Source: JAHZFN01 sp965149945
Lineage (GTDB): Bacteria; Bacillota; Dehalobacteriia; UBA4068; UBA4997
Direction: 5' to 3'
NCBI GenBank assembly: GCA_965149945.1
Contig: CBCTTQ010000006.1
Coordinates: 1 to 64,000, forward strand
DNA length: 64,000 nt
A program made the position numbers and the translations under genes. This document shows, in pieces, positions 18,719 through 28,042 of this stretch. Below the pieces are notes generated by a model that was given only the letters and a program-made list of their open reading frames with translations, made no database searches and was not told the DNA's origin. Numbering within the stretch: the stretch's first letter is position 1; the number at the start of each line of letters is the position of its first letter.

Positions 18719-19078
18719 ATGGATTGGATGGAATTGGTTGCTGCTTTTGTGGTGGGCGGTTTCATTTGTGTGGTGGGACAGTTGCTGATGAATGTCGGGA
18801 ATTTAACGCCGGCCCATACCATGTGTACCTTTGTGATGTTAGGCGCTTTGCTGGGAGTTTTGGGCTGGTATCAGCCGTTGATCGATTTCGCGGGGGCGGG
18901 CGCCACGACTCCCATTCTTAGCTTTGGTAATTCATTGGTCACGGGAGCTTTGACAGAATATGAAACGTATGGTTTGGTAGGTGTTTTAACGGGGATTTTT
19001 GAAGTTACCGGCGCCGGTGTCAGCGCCGCCATTATTTTTTCTTTTTTAGCGGCGCTGTGGAGTAAACCTAAGTCCTGA
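18719..19078 (+). CDS. spoVAE: Stage V sporulation protein AE
   Basis: A 119-residue membrane protein completing the minimal spoVAC-AD-AE set. It has three to four hydrophobic helices and the shared motif FAGAGATTPILSFGNSLV. AAGGAGGTGA lies eight bases before this ATG; the longer upstream frame overlaps spoVAD and is not needed. No spoVAA, AB, AF or gerA genes are adjacent, as in many Clostridia that keep only C, D and E. Confidence 0.93.
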   Translation: MDWMELVAAFVVGGFICVVGQLLMNVGNLTPAHTMCTFVMLGALLGVLGWYQPLIDFAGAGATTPILSFGNSLVTGALTEYETYGLVGVLTGIFEVTGAGVSAAIIFSFLAALWSKPKS

Positions 19079-19131
19079 TTTACCAAAAGCGCCGTGAGCA
19101 AAAACCTGTTGTTGCCGATGATTTTTTTGTT

Positions 19132-19168
19132 ACGGAGGATGTATCAGTGAGCATCTTCCGTTTTTTTA
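19132..19168 (+). terminator. Terminator after the spoVA operon
   Basis: Stem ACGGAGGATG / CATCTTCCG followed by TTTTTTT. Confidence 0.88.
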
Positions 19169-19275
19169 TGATATTGCAACAACGAAAAATAGAAATTGCT
19201 TTTTCCTTTGGCAACAGGTATAATAAAAACGGAGAATGTTGTGAGTACTGCAGAATTAAAAAATGAGGGATTTTT

Positions 19276-19815
19276 ATGATACATGATATTATTTTAGTGG
19301 ATGAGCAAGATCAGGAGATCGGGCGTACTACTAAGCGGGAGGCGCACCGTCGTCCTTTGCTGCATCGTGCTTTTTCGCTGTTTCTTTATGACGGGGAAAA
19401 TTTGTTGCTGCAAAAACGAGCGGAAGGGAAATATCACAGCGCCGGTCTTTGGGCCAATACCTGTTGTTCCCATCCTATTCCCGATCGTCCTATTGAAAAA
19501 TCGGTAATGAAGCGTCTGCTGGAAGAAACGGGGATTCTCTGTGATTATGTAGAAGAAATTTTTACCTTTACCTATGAGCATCGTTTTGGGGAAGAACTAT
19601 ATGAGCATGAGTATGACCATGTGTTTGTCGGAGAGATTCCGGCGGAACTCCATTATATTGCCTTTGATTTTGATACTGATGAAATCGCGGAGATGAAGTG
19701 GATGTCTTTTGACGAGGTATTAGCAGATATCAAAGAACGACCGGAGCATTATGCGCCTTGGTTTTTGTTATCGGCGGAACGGGTGATTGATTATTTACGC
19801 AATCGCAAATATTGA
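19276..19815 (+). CDS. idi: Isopentenyl-diphosphate delta-isomerase, type I (Nudix)
   Basis: A 179-residue cytosolic enzyme interconverting isopentenyl and dimethylallyl diphosphate. It shows the type I signature: HRAFSLFLYDGENLLLQKRA, the catalytic cysteine in NTCCSHP, a Nudix-like KRLLEETGI helix, and the conserved EHEYDHVFVGE with metal-binding glutamates. Length matches bacterial Idi. With the IspH fusion elsewhere in the window, the cell likely makes isoprenoids by the MEP route, where Idi is accessory. Confidence 0.93.
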   Translation: MIHDIILVDEQDQEIGRTTKREAHRRPLLHRAFSLFLYDGENLLLQKRAEGKYHSAGLWANTCCSHPIPDRPIEKSVMKRLLEETGILCDYVEEIFTFTYEHRFGEELYEHEYDHVFVGEIPAELHYIAFDFDTDEIAEMKWMSFDEVLADIKERPEHYAPWFLLSAERVIDYLRNRKY

Positions 19816-20787
19816 CGGAGGATGAGCGTGCATTGAGATTCGATAAGATAAAATCTGACCGGGAAAAGGGGATTTGTCCGTATAAAACAATGGATTAATA
19901 CGTTCATGCTAATAAGTTCAGCGTGTAAAACTGAAATAAATTTGAGATTAATCCCAGAATAAAACGGCGTTTTTATAAGATCTCCTTCTTGGTATTATGA
20001 GGTTCCTTTTTTGTGATAATAAAGGTGGCGGTTGACTTATCTGTATGTAGCCTTCAAATAGATTGCCTGTCGGAATAAGAGTGAAACCAATCATCGGATT
20101 AATTGCCGGTTTCCCTGATTATGTGAGTTTTTTGGTTTGCTTACATTATGTATTAATAATAGAAGAAATTTTTTTCAGAGAAGCTGTTGTAGGCGCTTTT
20201 AGACAAAAATAACAGCTTCTTTTTTTTGCGGAAAGCTATCGAAAACCCTCCTTCTTTATCATGATTTGACAAATCAATGTGTTCTCTGTCTGAATTTTAA
20301 GTGAAGAGTTGGGCAAAAATCCTAAAAATAAAATTGTATATTTTCTTTTTGGAAAATAAAATTTTTCGACAGGAAGAAACAGAGAGAAAATAAAGGAAAA
20401 AAAAGATGTGAAAACACAGAAATTATAGTGTATAGCAGGTGTTTATGTGTAAATCCCCAGCTATGTGCCATTCTGCTTGTCTGTCTTTCTCTCGCGGACA
20501 GATTGCTGTCGAGAGACTATATAAAAATAAATAATAAATTAATAAAATTAGTTTATGGATGGAGGTTTCCTTTGTGGATAACTTTGGGATTTCTTGTGAT
20601 TTTTTTATTGGAAAATGGCGAAGATGCTGATTATGACTGGGTTTGCTTGATGTTGGAAAATTCTTGTTTTTATTAATCAATCGATTAAATTTTTTATGTG
20701 AAGAATCCTCCTTTGCCGGATGTTTCGAGTTAGACAACAGAACTCCTCTTTGTTATAATAAACTCGTTGTGAAAAAGGAGGTCTTTT
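19816..20787. other. Gene-free AT-rich interval with an orphan terminator
   Basis: No supported gene in 970 bases. A clear terminator hairpin (20180-20227) stands 365 bases beyond idi and 560 before the next gene. Either idi has a long 3' region or an untranslated RNA is made here. The last 350 bases are very AT-rich and probably carry the promoter of the secreted protein that follows. Confidence 0.5.
20180..20227 (+). terminator. Orphan hairpin terminator
   Basis: Stem GAAGCTGTT / AACAGCTTC with a 22-base loop and eight T's. No coding sequence ends nearby. Confidence 0.75.
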
Positions 20788-21891
20788 ATGAAATTAGGTA
20801 AAAAGCGAGTTCTGTCTTTGGCTTTTGCCCTGGCAATGGCTGTGAGTGTGTTCGGTACGCTGCCCGGTTTTGCGCCGACTGCGCAGGCAGCCACCGTTGT
20901 GGAACAGAGATTGCAGGAATATATCAGCGCCCACCCCGCGGGCGGCGCCGCTTATAACTGCATGACCTTTGCCAAAGAGGTTTTTCAGTATGTTTTCGGA
21001 TATAACCCCGGCAAAATTGATTATCACGGCAATGCCAGAAGCGACAGCGCGGCAGAAATCACCTATCGAGTTGGCAGCAACACCTGTGGTCAAATTTCGG
21101 GAGAAACCGCGGGCGATGTCACTGTGGAAAACCTGAAGGCGTTGTTTTCTACGGTACAGCCCGGGGATATCATTGAAGGAATGACGGCGGGACATGGAAT
21201 GCACACTATGGTAGTGGTCAACGCGGACGATGCCGGTGTGACGGTCTATCACGGCAATTGGAACGGAAAAATTGCCTATACCAATTTCACCTATGAAAAA
21301 TTCGCCGAAAAATGGTCTCACGTTGTGACTGTATATCACGCGACCAATTACGATGCCTTGGTAAATCCTTTGAACGCGAAGCCTGTCACGGCGGATCTGA
21401 CGCTGGAAGGTGAAAAGGTAGAGCCGAAGGTTTATTCCATTGACGGTACGAAGTATTATTCTCTGCGGGATATTGCTTACTTGATGGGCGAAACCCCTTA
21501 TGCCTTTACCACTCAAATGGATGAAAATGAGCAGATGATTTTCACACTGGGAGTGAAAATGGCAACGGACGGTTCGGAAATGACCGCGACTGACGGCAAC
21601 AAGAAAAACGCCGACCTGATCAATGGTAAAATTCTTGTAAACGGCGAAGTAAAAGATGTTGATTATTATATGATCGACGGTAGAAGCTATTTCGCCATCA
21701 GAGATTTGGCCGATTTGGTTGGTTTTGATGTAGAATGGAACGCTGATGCCAATGTAGCGGAAATCACCTTTGTTGATGATTTGGTGGATACCATGATGTC
21801 TGTGGACAATGATATTGTTGATCTGCACATGGCGTTGGAACAGGACGGTATTTCTCCCACTATCAGCGATGTCACGATTCCTGTGATGTAA
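20788..21891 (+). CDS. Secreted CHAP/NlpC-like hydrolase with copper-amine-oxidase-like stalk domains
   Basis: A 367-residue exported protein. A signal peptide of about 34 residues ends ...AQAA. Residues about 35-200 resemble a cysteine peptidase/amidase fold, with a candidate nucleophile in AAYNCMTFAKEVFQ and histidine in GHGMHTMVVVNADD followed by VYHGNWNG. The C-terminal half holds two segments similar to copper amine oxidase N-terminal stalk domains (YYSLRDIAYLMGE and YFAIRDLADLVGFDVEW), common in clostridial secreted proteins. A cell-wall hydrolase role is inferred, not proven. RBS is AAAAAGGAGG; a hairpin terminator follows. Confidence 0.7.
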   Translation: MKLGKKRVLSLAFALAMAVSVFGTLPGFAPTAQAATVVEQRLQEYISAHPAGGAAYNCMTFAKEVFQYVFGYNPGKIDYHGNARSDSAAEITYRVGSNTCGQISGETAGDVTVENLKALFSTVQPGDIIEGMTAGHGMHTMVVVNADDAGVTVYHGNWNGKIAYTNFTYEKFAEKWSHVVTVYHATNYDALVNPLNAKPVTADLTLEGEKVEPKVYSIDGTKYYSLRDIAYLMGETPYAFTTQMDENEQMIFTLGVKMATDGSEMTATDGNKKNADLINGKILVNGEVKDVDYYMIDGRSYFAIRDLADLVGFDVEWNADANVAEITFVDDLVDTMMSVDNDIVDLHMALEQDGISPTISDVTIPVM

Positions 21892-21966
21892 GAGGGTCGG
21901 CGAAAGGATTGAGACGGCTTATCTGAACGGTAAGAAAACGTCTTGTATAAAGCATAAAAGAGTAAA

Positions 21967-22015
21967 GAAAGGCTCTATGGAAGGAATTAAAAACTCCTTA
22001 CGTAGAGTCTTTTTG
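21967..22015 (+). terminator. Terminator after secreted hydrolase
   Basis: Interrupted stem: AAAGGCTCTA pairs with the TAGAGTCTTT part, with an inner GGAAGGA/TCCTT stem, then TTTTTG. Confidence 0.75.
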
Positions 22016-22373
22016 TTTTGGGAAATTGTCAGTGAGCGCAAAACCCTTAGGCAATAGGAGGTATTGGCAAGGATATGTTAATAATTCCGCGATTTCTTAC
22101 TTTGGACGCTTCGCTCACGGGATGTCTCGAGAAATTTCGTGCTCTGCTTTGGGAGGATTGGGCAGCACGGGATGAATGTTTGTCCGGGTGTTCCGATTAA
22201 GAAACAAAAGTTTTTTTCTGTATAGGCATATCCCGAACGTACTTTCTGCTTTTTACCACCGTTAAGCGTTAGGTTTACTGTGCAAATTTTGATCGAGGAT
22301 AGGGCCGAGAGATAGGGGAGTTCAATCATAAAGAAAGTTTATTTCAGATCGGAAAACCATAAAACAATTTGAT

Positions 22374-22402
22374 TTGATTGTTTGTTTAGTGAAAGATATA
22401 AT
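22374..22402 (+). promoter_or_regulatory. Predicted sigma-A promoter of the corrinoid methyltransferase cluster
   Basis: TTGATT and TATAAT are separated by exactly 17 bases, about 85 bases before the first gene. The 5' leader holds a short A/T-rich hairpin. Confidence 0.6.
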
Positions 22403-22485
22403 ATAAGAAAGAATGTTTTTTTTTGCAAAAAAACAATCTTGCAAAAGATACAAATTGGATCGGTATCATTGTTAGGAGGAATACT

Positions 22486-23637
22486 ATGGAAATCAGAAAA
22501 GAACTTCCGGAAATTTTTGAAGAATTTGCAGAAGGGCGTAAAAATTCTTTTATGGCGGCGAAAGCTCAAAAGGATAAAAACTTGCCTTTGGTCGGCACAT
22601 TTTGTACTTATGTGCCTTTTGAATTGCCCATGGCAATGAATGCGGCCATCGTCGGTCTCTGTTCCATGTCCGATGAAACCATTCCTGTGGCGGAAGAAGA
22701 CTTGCCGAAAAATCTCTGTCCGCTGGTGAAATCCAGCTATGGGTTTGCCAAAGCGGATAAATGCCCGTATTTTTATTTTTCTGATTTGATTGTGGGCGAA
22801 ACCACCTGTGACGCGAAAAAGAAAATGTATGAGTATCTGGGAGAGTTTAAGCCGGTTCATGTGATGCAGCTTCCACAAAAACAAGACGAAGTCAGCTTCT
22901 GCCTTTGGAAAGAAGAGGTCATTAAATTTAAAGAGAAATTGGAAGATTTCTTTGGTGTGACCATTACAGAAGATCAGATTCGGGAAGCCATTAAACTGCG
23001 CAATCGGGAACGACAGGCTGCCAATGAAATTTTTGAATTGATGAAATTAGATCCTGTGCCGATGTTTGGTTATGATATGTTTAAAGTGATCTACGGAACT
23101 TCTTTCAATTTTGATCGGGAAGACGCCATTCGTCAGCTGCGGGAAATGAAACAGAGAATTATGGAAGAGTACGAAAAAGAAAAGAAAATTGAACATCGAC
23201 CCAGAATCATTGTATCCGGTTGCCCTATGGGTGGCGCTTCTGAAAAAGTCGCCCGTATTTTGGAAGAAAACGGCGCTGTGATTGTTGGATTTGAAAACTG
23301 CACCGGTGTGAAAAACTATAATCGTTTGGTTGATGAATCCAATCCTGATGTTTATGAAGCGTTGGCGGAACGTTATTTCAAAATCGGCTGTTCTGTTATG
23401 ACACCTGATACTTATCGTTATCAGTTGTTGGGCGAAATGATTGATGAATATCGCGCGGACGGCGTGGTGGAAATGACCCTCCATGCTTGCCATACTTATA
23501 ATGTGGAATCTTTTGGTATTAAACGTTTTGTCACCGAAGAAAAAGGTCTGCCGTTTATTTCTGTGGAAACCGATTTCTCTCAATCGGATGTGGGTCAGTT
23601 GACTACTCGTTTGCAGGCGTTTATTGAAATGCTGTAA
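22486..23637 (+). CDS. 2-hydroxyacyl-CoA dehydratase-like / double-cubane cluster protein
   Basis: A 383-residue protein of the HgdB/BcrC/BadD family. Visible family segments are VGTFCTYVPFELPMAMNA, LCPLVKSSYGFAKADKCPY, PRIIVSGCPMGG and the C-terminal HACHTYNVESFGIKRF, with Cys residues spaced for Fe-S cluster binding. Single-subunit members (double-cubane cluster proteins) carry out ATP-driven low-potential electron transfer. Its place before two corrinoid methyltransferases and a corrinoid protein suggests a redox or reactivation role for cobalamin rather than amino-acid dehydration; this is inference. The usual BadF/HgdC-type activator ATPase is not next to it. Start ATG follows TAGGAGGAA. 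Confidence 0.85.
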   Translation: MEIRKELPEIFEEFAEGRKNSFMAAKAQKDKNLPLVGTFCTYVPFELPMAMNAAIVGLCSMSDETIPVAEEDLPKNLCPLVKSSYGFAKADKCPYFYFSDLIVGETTCDAKKKMYEYLGEFKPVHVMQLPQKQDEVSFCLWKEEVIKFKEKLEDFFGVTITEDQIREAIKLRNRERQAANEIFELMKLDPVPMFGYDMFKVIYGTSFNFDREDAIRQLREMKQRIMEEYEKEKKIEHRPRIIVSGCPMGGASEKVARILEENGAVIVGFENCTGVKNYNRLVDESNPDVYEALAERYFKIGCSVMTPDTYRYQLLGEMIDEYRADGVVEMTLHACHTYNVESFGIKRFVTEEKGLPFISVETDFSQSDVGQLTTRLQAFIEML

Positions 23638-23778
23638 TCCGCCGAAAAATATGAGATGCAAAATGGTGGCAGGCAGGGGCTTTCCGGCGCTGTCTGCCAC
23701 CGTTCTTTTTGATTTGAACCACTTTCGGGTATTGTCGGAATGTATTTTGACCGTGTGTATTTGTCGAAGGAGGATTTT

Positions 23779-24846
23779 ATGGGAAATTTTGACGAGATGA
23801 CCTCAAATGAACGTATGGCGGCTTTTTATTCCGGTCAGCCTTATGATCGGGTGCCGGTGATGCTTTTCATTGTTTCCAACGCTGGAAAATATGCAGGCAT
23901 GACGCACAGAGAAAAAAGGAGCTGTGCCAAAAATCAGGCAGCGGCTCAGTTGGCCGCCTATGACCGGATGCATCACGATGGGCTGGTCATTGAATACGGT
24001 CTTTTTGGTGTGGGACGCGCTTGCGGCACCCAATTTAACGATCCGGAAGACGCCGCCCCCAGTATTATCTGCCATGTATTGCAGAGCTTCGATCAGTTGG
24101 ACCGATTGGATCTCAGCATGGTGGAGCGGCGCAACGATCCCTGGTTGCAATTGAATTATGACGCTGCTTCTATCTGCATGGAAAAAGTAGGGGATGAGGT
24201 GGGGATTTCCGCTACCATTCCGGGGCCTCTGACTTCCGCTACGACCATTTTGCCGTTGGAAACAGTTATGAAGGGAATGCGCAAACAGCCGGAAAAAGTA
24301 CATCAATTGTTACGTTTTTGCACCGACGCCGCAAAAATTGTGATCGATGAAATGGTAGACGCAGGCTGCGGTCCTTTTCTCTGCGATCCTATCGCTTCTG
24401 AAAGTCTGATTAACGCCAAAGCTTACCGCGAATTTGTCTATCCTTACAGCAAAGAGCTGATGGATTATGTGCATGCCAAAGGTTTGGGTATGGGTTATCA
24501 TGTTTGCGGAGAAGCGAATAAGATTTTAAATGATATGGTGGATACGGGCTGCGATGTGCTCAGTTTTGATACGCAAGTGGATGTGGCGGACGCTAAAAAA
24601 CTGGCCGGCGAACGCACTGTCGTTTTGGGTAACATTGATGTTATCCATACCCTTCTGGAAGGCACTCCCGCTGACGTGGAAGTTTCTGTTAAAGAGCAGC
24701 TGCGCAAAGGCTGCGGCAGCCCAAAAGGCTTTGCCCTCAGCGTTAGCTGTGATATCCCGGTTCAAACTCCTTTGGAAAATATTGATATGATTTTGGAGGC
24801 TGCCAGAAAATACGGCAAAATGCCTCTTGATTTGGAAGCGTTATAA
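23779..24846 (+). CDS. UroD-family corrinoid methyltransferase (MtaA/CmuA-like), copy 1
   Basis: A 355-residue TIM-barrel protein of the uroporphyrinogen decarboxylase superfamily. It lacks true UroD function signs and instead has the zinc-site pattern of methyltransferases: His-X-Cys in GYHVCGEANKI and a later Cys in LSVSCDIP. Conserved barrel segments include GPLTSATT and LGNIDVIHTLLEGT. It is clearly paralogous to the next gene (both contain GMTHREKRS followed by AKNQAAAQ). Members move methyl groups between a corrinoid protein and a thiol or substrate; the substrate is unknown. RBS is GAAGGAGG. Confidence 0.88.
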   Translation: MGNFDEMTSNERMAAFYSGQPYDRVPVMLFIVSNAGKYAGMTHREKRSCAKNQAAAQLAAYDRMHHDGLVIEYGLFGVGRACGTQFNDPEDAAPSIICHVLQSFDQLDRLDLSMVERRNDPWLQLNYDAASICMEKVGDEVGISATIPGPLTSATTILPLETVMKGMRKQPEKVHQLLRFCTDAAKIVIDEMVDAGCGPFLCDPIASESLINAKAYREFVYPYSKELMDYVHAKGLGMGYHVCGEANKILNDMVDTGCDVLSFDTQVDVADAKKLAGERTVVLGNIDVIHTLLEGTPADVEVSVKEQLRKGCGSPKGFALSVSCDIPVQTPLENIDMILEAARKYGKMPLDLEAL

Positions 24847-24895
24847 GCTTCTGAGCTTGTATAAATTAGCTGTCAGGAATGAAAGGAGAAACATT

Positions 24896-25969
24896 ATGCA
24901 CAAAGAAGATCAGATGACCCCGGTGGAACGTGCTGCCGCTATGGCAAACGGCGAGCCCTATGACCGTTTGCAAATTGTTCCTTTTTTTGTTACGGTGGCC
25001 GGTAAAGTAGCCGGTATGACACACAGAGAAAAAAGAAGCAGTGCCAAAAATCAGGCAGCGGCTCAGATCGCTTGCTATGAACGGTTTGGGCATGATTGCC
25101 TAGTGGTGGAATACGGACTGCTGGGCGTTGGTCAGGCGTTGGGATCCACACTGACCGATCCGGAAGATGACGCTACTGCTATCGATACTTATTTTATGCA
25201 GAATCTGGATGATCTGAGCGGTTTGGATCTGGATAAAATCCGCAAAGAAAAAGATCCCTGGATGAAGCTGAACTATGACGCCGCTTCCATTTTGCTGGAA
25301 AAAGTAGGTGATGAGGTTCCCATCGGTATGAGTATTCCAGGGCCTTTTACCGTGGCTTCTACCATTTGCCCCACCGATTATTTGCTGAAAGCAACCATTC
25401 GCAAACCGGAAAAACTTCACGAAATGATGAAAATTTGTACCGAAGCTGTCAAAATTGTTTTTGATGAGTACCTGGATCTGGGGGTTGGCTATACGCTCTG
25501 TGACCCTGTGGCTTCCGGTACCATTTTGCGCGCCAAAGTTTATGATGAATTTGTTTTCCCCTATACCAAAGAATTGATTGATTATTTCCACAGCAAAGGT
25601 TCTGGCGCTACGTATCATATTTGCGGTGATACGACCAGTATTACGGAATCCATGGTAAACACCGGTTGTGACGCGCTGAGTTTGGACAACCGTGTTGATT
25701 TGGCTGTCGCAAAAGAAAAAGTCGGTCACCGTGTTCCGTTGATGGGCAATGTGGATCCTGTCGGTGTTATTTATCAGGGTAACAAGGAAACCATCTATGA
25801 CGCGGTGAAAAACTGCATGGCCAAAGCTTATGACAGTCCTTGCGGCTATGTTTTGTCCACCGGCTGCGATATTCCCATCGGTACCACGCTGGAAAATATG
25901 GATATCATGATGGACGCGTTCCGTTATTACGGCAAAATGCCTCTGAACACCGATTTGTTCCTGAAATAA
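24896..25969 (+). CDS. UroD-family corrinoid methyltransferase (MtaA/CmuA-like), copy 2
   Basis: A 357-residue paralogue of the preceding gene, with zinc ligands in TYHICGDTTSI and LSTGCDIP and the segments GPFTVASTICP and LMGNVDPVGVIYQG. The start is the ATG after GAAAGGAG; the longer upstream frame overlaps the previous gene. Two non-identical copies ahead of one corrinoid protein fit a division of labour in which one methylates the corrinoid from the substrate and the other passes the methyl on. That assignment is inferred from operon logic. Confidence 0.88.
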   Translation: MHKEDQMTPVERAAAMANGEPYDRLQIVPFFVTVAGKVAGMTHREKRSSAKNQAAAQIACYERFGHDCLVVEYGLLGVGQALGSTLTDPEDDATAIDTYFMQNLDDLSGLDLDKIRKEKDPWMKLNYDAASILLEKVGDEVPIGMSIPGPFTVASTICPTDYLLKATIRKPEKLHEMMKICTEAVKIVFDEYLDLGVGYTLCDPVASGTILRAKVYDEFVFPYTKELIDYFHSKGSGATYHICGDTTSITESMVNTGCDALSLDNRVDLAVAKEKVGHRVPLMGNVDPVGVIYQGNKETIYDAVKNCMAKAYDSPCGYVLSTGCDIPIGTTLENMDIMMDAFRYYGKMPLNTDLFLK

Positions 25970-26013
25970 TTTGTTCGGTGTGATTAAGGATCGATTTTGA
26001 AGGAGGGAAACCA

Positions 26014-26688
26014 ATGAAAAGCAAAGAAGAATTGTTGAAACGTTTGTCGGAATGTGTCGTAGACATGGAAGATGAGGAAGTAGCGGGTGTCGCCCAGGAA
26101 TACATAGATGCCGGATATCCCGCTCTCGAAGGCATTCTGGAAGGATTGGTGGACGGCATGAATCAGGCCGCCAAACTTTACGAAGAAGAAGAATATTACA
26201 TTCCGGAATTGCTGATTTGCTCTGACGCCATGTACAACGGTCTGGAAGTGCTGAAACCTCATTTAGAACAGAGTAGCAGTGAGGAGAAATACAGAATTGT
26301 CATCGGCGTTGTAGAAGGGGATACCCACGATATCGGTAAAAATCTGGTACGAATCATGCTGGAAGCGGCCGGTTTTGAGATGTATGATTTGGGACGGGAT
26401 GTCCAATTAGAAGAATTTGTAAACAAAGCCAAAGAAGTGGACGCCGATGTGGTAGCCATGTCTACTTTGATGTCCACCACAATGCCGGGTATGGGAAAAG
26501 TCATTGAGTTGCTGAAAGAGGCGGGCATCCGCGACGATGTGAAAGTGATCATCGGCGGAGCGCCGTTATCTTGGTCTTACGCGAAAAAAATCGGAGCGGA
26601 CGGTTATTCGGACAACGCGGTGGAAGCGGTACGTTTGGTGAAAAATCTGTTGGCGGGGGAACCCGTCGGAGAAGCTGTCGGCGCCTAA
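26014..26688 (+). CDS. Corrinoid (B12-binding) methyl carrier protein
   Basis: A 224-residue two-domain carrier of the MtaC/MtbC type. A helical cap domain (residues about 1-90) is followed by a Rossmann cobalamin domain with the lower-ligand histidine motif DTHDIG (in VEGDTHDIGKNLV), then STLMSTTMPGM and GGAPLSWSYAKKIGADGYSDNA. It accepts and donates methyl groups to the two methyltransferases upstream. AGGAGG precedes the start, and a hairpin ends the cluster. No RamA-type activase is present in this cluster. Confidence 0.94.
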   Translation: MKSKEELLKRLSECVVDMEDEEVAGVAQEYIDAGYPALEGILEGLVDGMNQAAKLYEEEEYYIPELLICSDAMYNGLEVLKPHLEQSSSEEKYRIVIGVVEGDTHDIGKNLVRIMLEAAGFEMYDLGRDVQLEEFVNKAKEVDADVVAMSTLMSTTMPGMGKVIELLKEAGIRDDVKVIIGGAPLSWSYAKKIGADGYSDNAVEAVRLVKNLLAGEPVGEAVGA

Positions 26689-27001
26689 CCGAAGGGTTAT
26701 TGTTGTACAATAACTTATCGAATGAAAAAGCAGGAGAATATTCTCCTGCTTTTTGAATTTTTCTCAGCCCTTTGTGAGGGATGTATAAATCAGGGATCAA
26801 ACAAAAATGTTCATCGGGAAAGAAAACCCTCTCAGAAGGCTGAAATCAGTCTCTGAAAGGGAATCAAAAGAAGCGCTCGAAGAGTCAAACATAACGAGAA
26901 GCCAAGCCGACTGTTCTGGGATTTTTTTGAGCGTTTCCCCTTTAAAAAAAATCGCACCGGACAATTCCTTTGTCGCATAGGATAAATCAGCAACGGATGG
27001 T
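26689..27001. other. Intergenic region after the corrinoid cluster
   Basis: Contains the cluster terminator (26725-26754). The remainder shows no recognisable gene or known RNA. Confidence 0.5.
26725..26754. terminator. Terminator of the corrinoid methyltransferase cluster
   Basis: A perfect palindrome AAAAAGCAGGAGAAT / ATTCTCCTGCTTTTT, active in either direction. Confidence 0.9.
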
Positions 27002-27247
27002 ATGGCGGGCGTCGCTGAAAACGAGGTGAAAAACTTGGGAAAATTACAATGGAAAAATTGGTTCGCCAAGCGGAACGGAATGGGATTTTGGCGGCGGTGC
27101 CATTTGCGCCTTTGCGCCAATGTTTGGTGGATTTTTGCTTGGGCAGCGGTGGCGCTGTTTGTATATGTCCTGTTTTCTCCCAGCGTGTTTTTGATGTTGA
27201 TTTTGTTTTTGTTGGTTTGCGGTTTGATTTTTTGGTTGAGAAATTGA
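27002..27247 (+). CDS. Small two-helix membrane protein, uncharacterised
   Basis: An open frame of 81 codons. The N-terminal third is basic and aromatic; the rest forms one or two hydrophobic helices (VWWIFAWAAVALFVYVLF and VFLMLILFLLVCGLIFWL) ending in LRN. The ribosome site is weak for both the ATG and an internal GTG (27026). No family recognised; it may be a real small membrane protein because the hydrophobic blocks are so clean. Confidence 0.4.
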   Translation: MAGVAENEVKNLGKLQWKNWFAKRNGMGFWRRCHLRLCANVWWIFAWAAVALFVYVLFSPSVFLMLILFLLVCGLIFWLRN

Positions 27248-27317
27248 GGATTTCTAATTGTTATTAGCCATTTCCTGTGGTATAATGAGCATAAGAAATC
27301 TTTATGGAGGTGGCAAA

Positions 27318-28028
27318 ATGAACATTGTATATTATGGTCATTCCTGCGTTCAGGTGCAAGGCACGAAGCGTGTTTTGGTCGATCCGTTTTTGACCGGAAA
27401 CCCTCAGGCGACCATTGCCGCGGATGAAGTGGAAGCGGATTATATTTTGGTTACCCATGCTCATGGCGATCATTTGGGCGATACCGTGGAAATTGCCAAA
27501 CGCACCGGTGCGAAAGTGGTTGCCATCATGGAGCTGGCTCGTTGGTTAGAGGCCCAGGGTTTGGAAGTTCATTCGATGAATCTCGGCGGCGCTTTTACTT
27601 TCGGCGATGGGTTTAAGGTGAAAATGACCCAGGCATGGCACAGCGGTGATTTCGATGACGGTCGCGCGGGAGGCGCGGCATGCGGTTTTCTCTTTTGGTT
27701 AGACGGGGTTTGTTTTTATCATGCCGGCGATACGGGGTTGTTTGGTGATATTGGTCGTGTTATCGGAAAACACAATATCGATGTGGCGTTTTTGCCTATT
27801 GGCGGAAATTATACCATGGGTCCCGCCGATGCGCTTATTGCCACAGGATGGCTGGGTTGCAAATTTGTTGTGCCGATTCATTTTAATACTTATCCGGGTA
27901 TCGCGCAGGATGGAGAAGCATTCAAAGAACAAATTGAAAGCAAAACCCATACCCAGTGTGTTTTGATGAATCCGGGTGATGCGGCGAATTATACGGAACT
28001 GATCAATAACAAACCTGAAGATTTTTAA
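27318..28028 (+). CDS. UPF0173 metal-dependent hydrolase (YtkL-like, beta-lactamase fold)
   Basis: A 236-residue metallo-beta-lactamase-fold protein. The metal ligands are visible in THAHGDHLGD, with further histidines in QAWHSGDF, FYHAGDTGLFGD and PIHFNTYP. Length and the N-terminal MNIVYYGHSCVQVQG match the UPF0173 family. The physiological substrate of this family is not established. The start is the ATG after ATGGAGGTGG. Confidence 0.88.
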   Translation: MNIVYYGHSCVQVQGTKRVLVDPFLTGNPQATIAADEVEADYILVTHAHGDHLGDTVEIAKRTGAKVVAIMELARWLEAQGLEVHSMNLGGAFTFGDGFKVKMTQAWHSGDFDDGRAGGAACGFLFWLDGVCFYHAGDTGLFGDIGRVIGKHNIDVAFLPIGGNYTMGPADALIATGWLGCKFVVPIHFNTYPGIAQDGEAFKEQIESKTHTQCVLMNPGDAANYTELINNKPEDF

Positions 28029-28042
28029 AATTGCATGAAAAT

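Larger units (their letters stand above)
21892..22485. other. Intergenic region with terminator and sigma-A promoter
   Basis: A terminator at 21967-22015 closes the secreted hydrolase. The middle (22080-22330) has an 83-codon minus-strand frame with no ribosome site or recognisable family, not called. A promoter for the methyltransferase cluster is at 22374-22402. Confidence 0.5.

Noticed and set aside
20423..20737. Frames on both strands in the AT-rich region before the secreted hydrolase
   Set aside because: Low-complexity Asn/Lys/Ile/Ser-rich translations without ribosome sites; consistent with promoter DNA.
22078..22329. An 83-codon minus-strand frame in the gap before the dehydratase-like gene
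   Set aside because: No Shine-Dalgarno sequence, no family resemblance, and composition like other non-coding spacers here.
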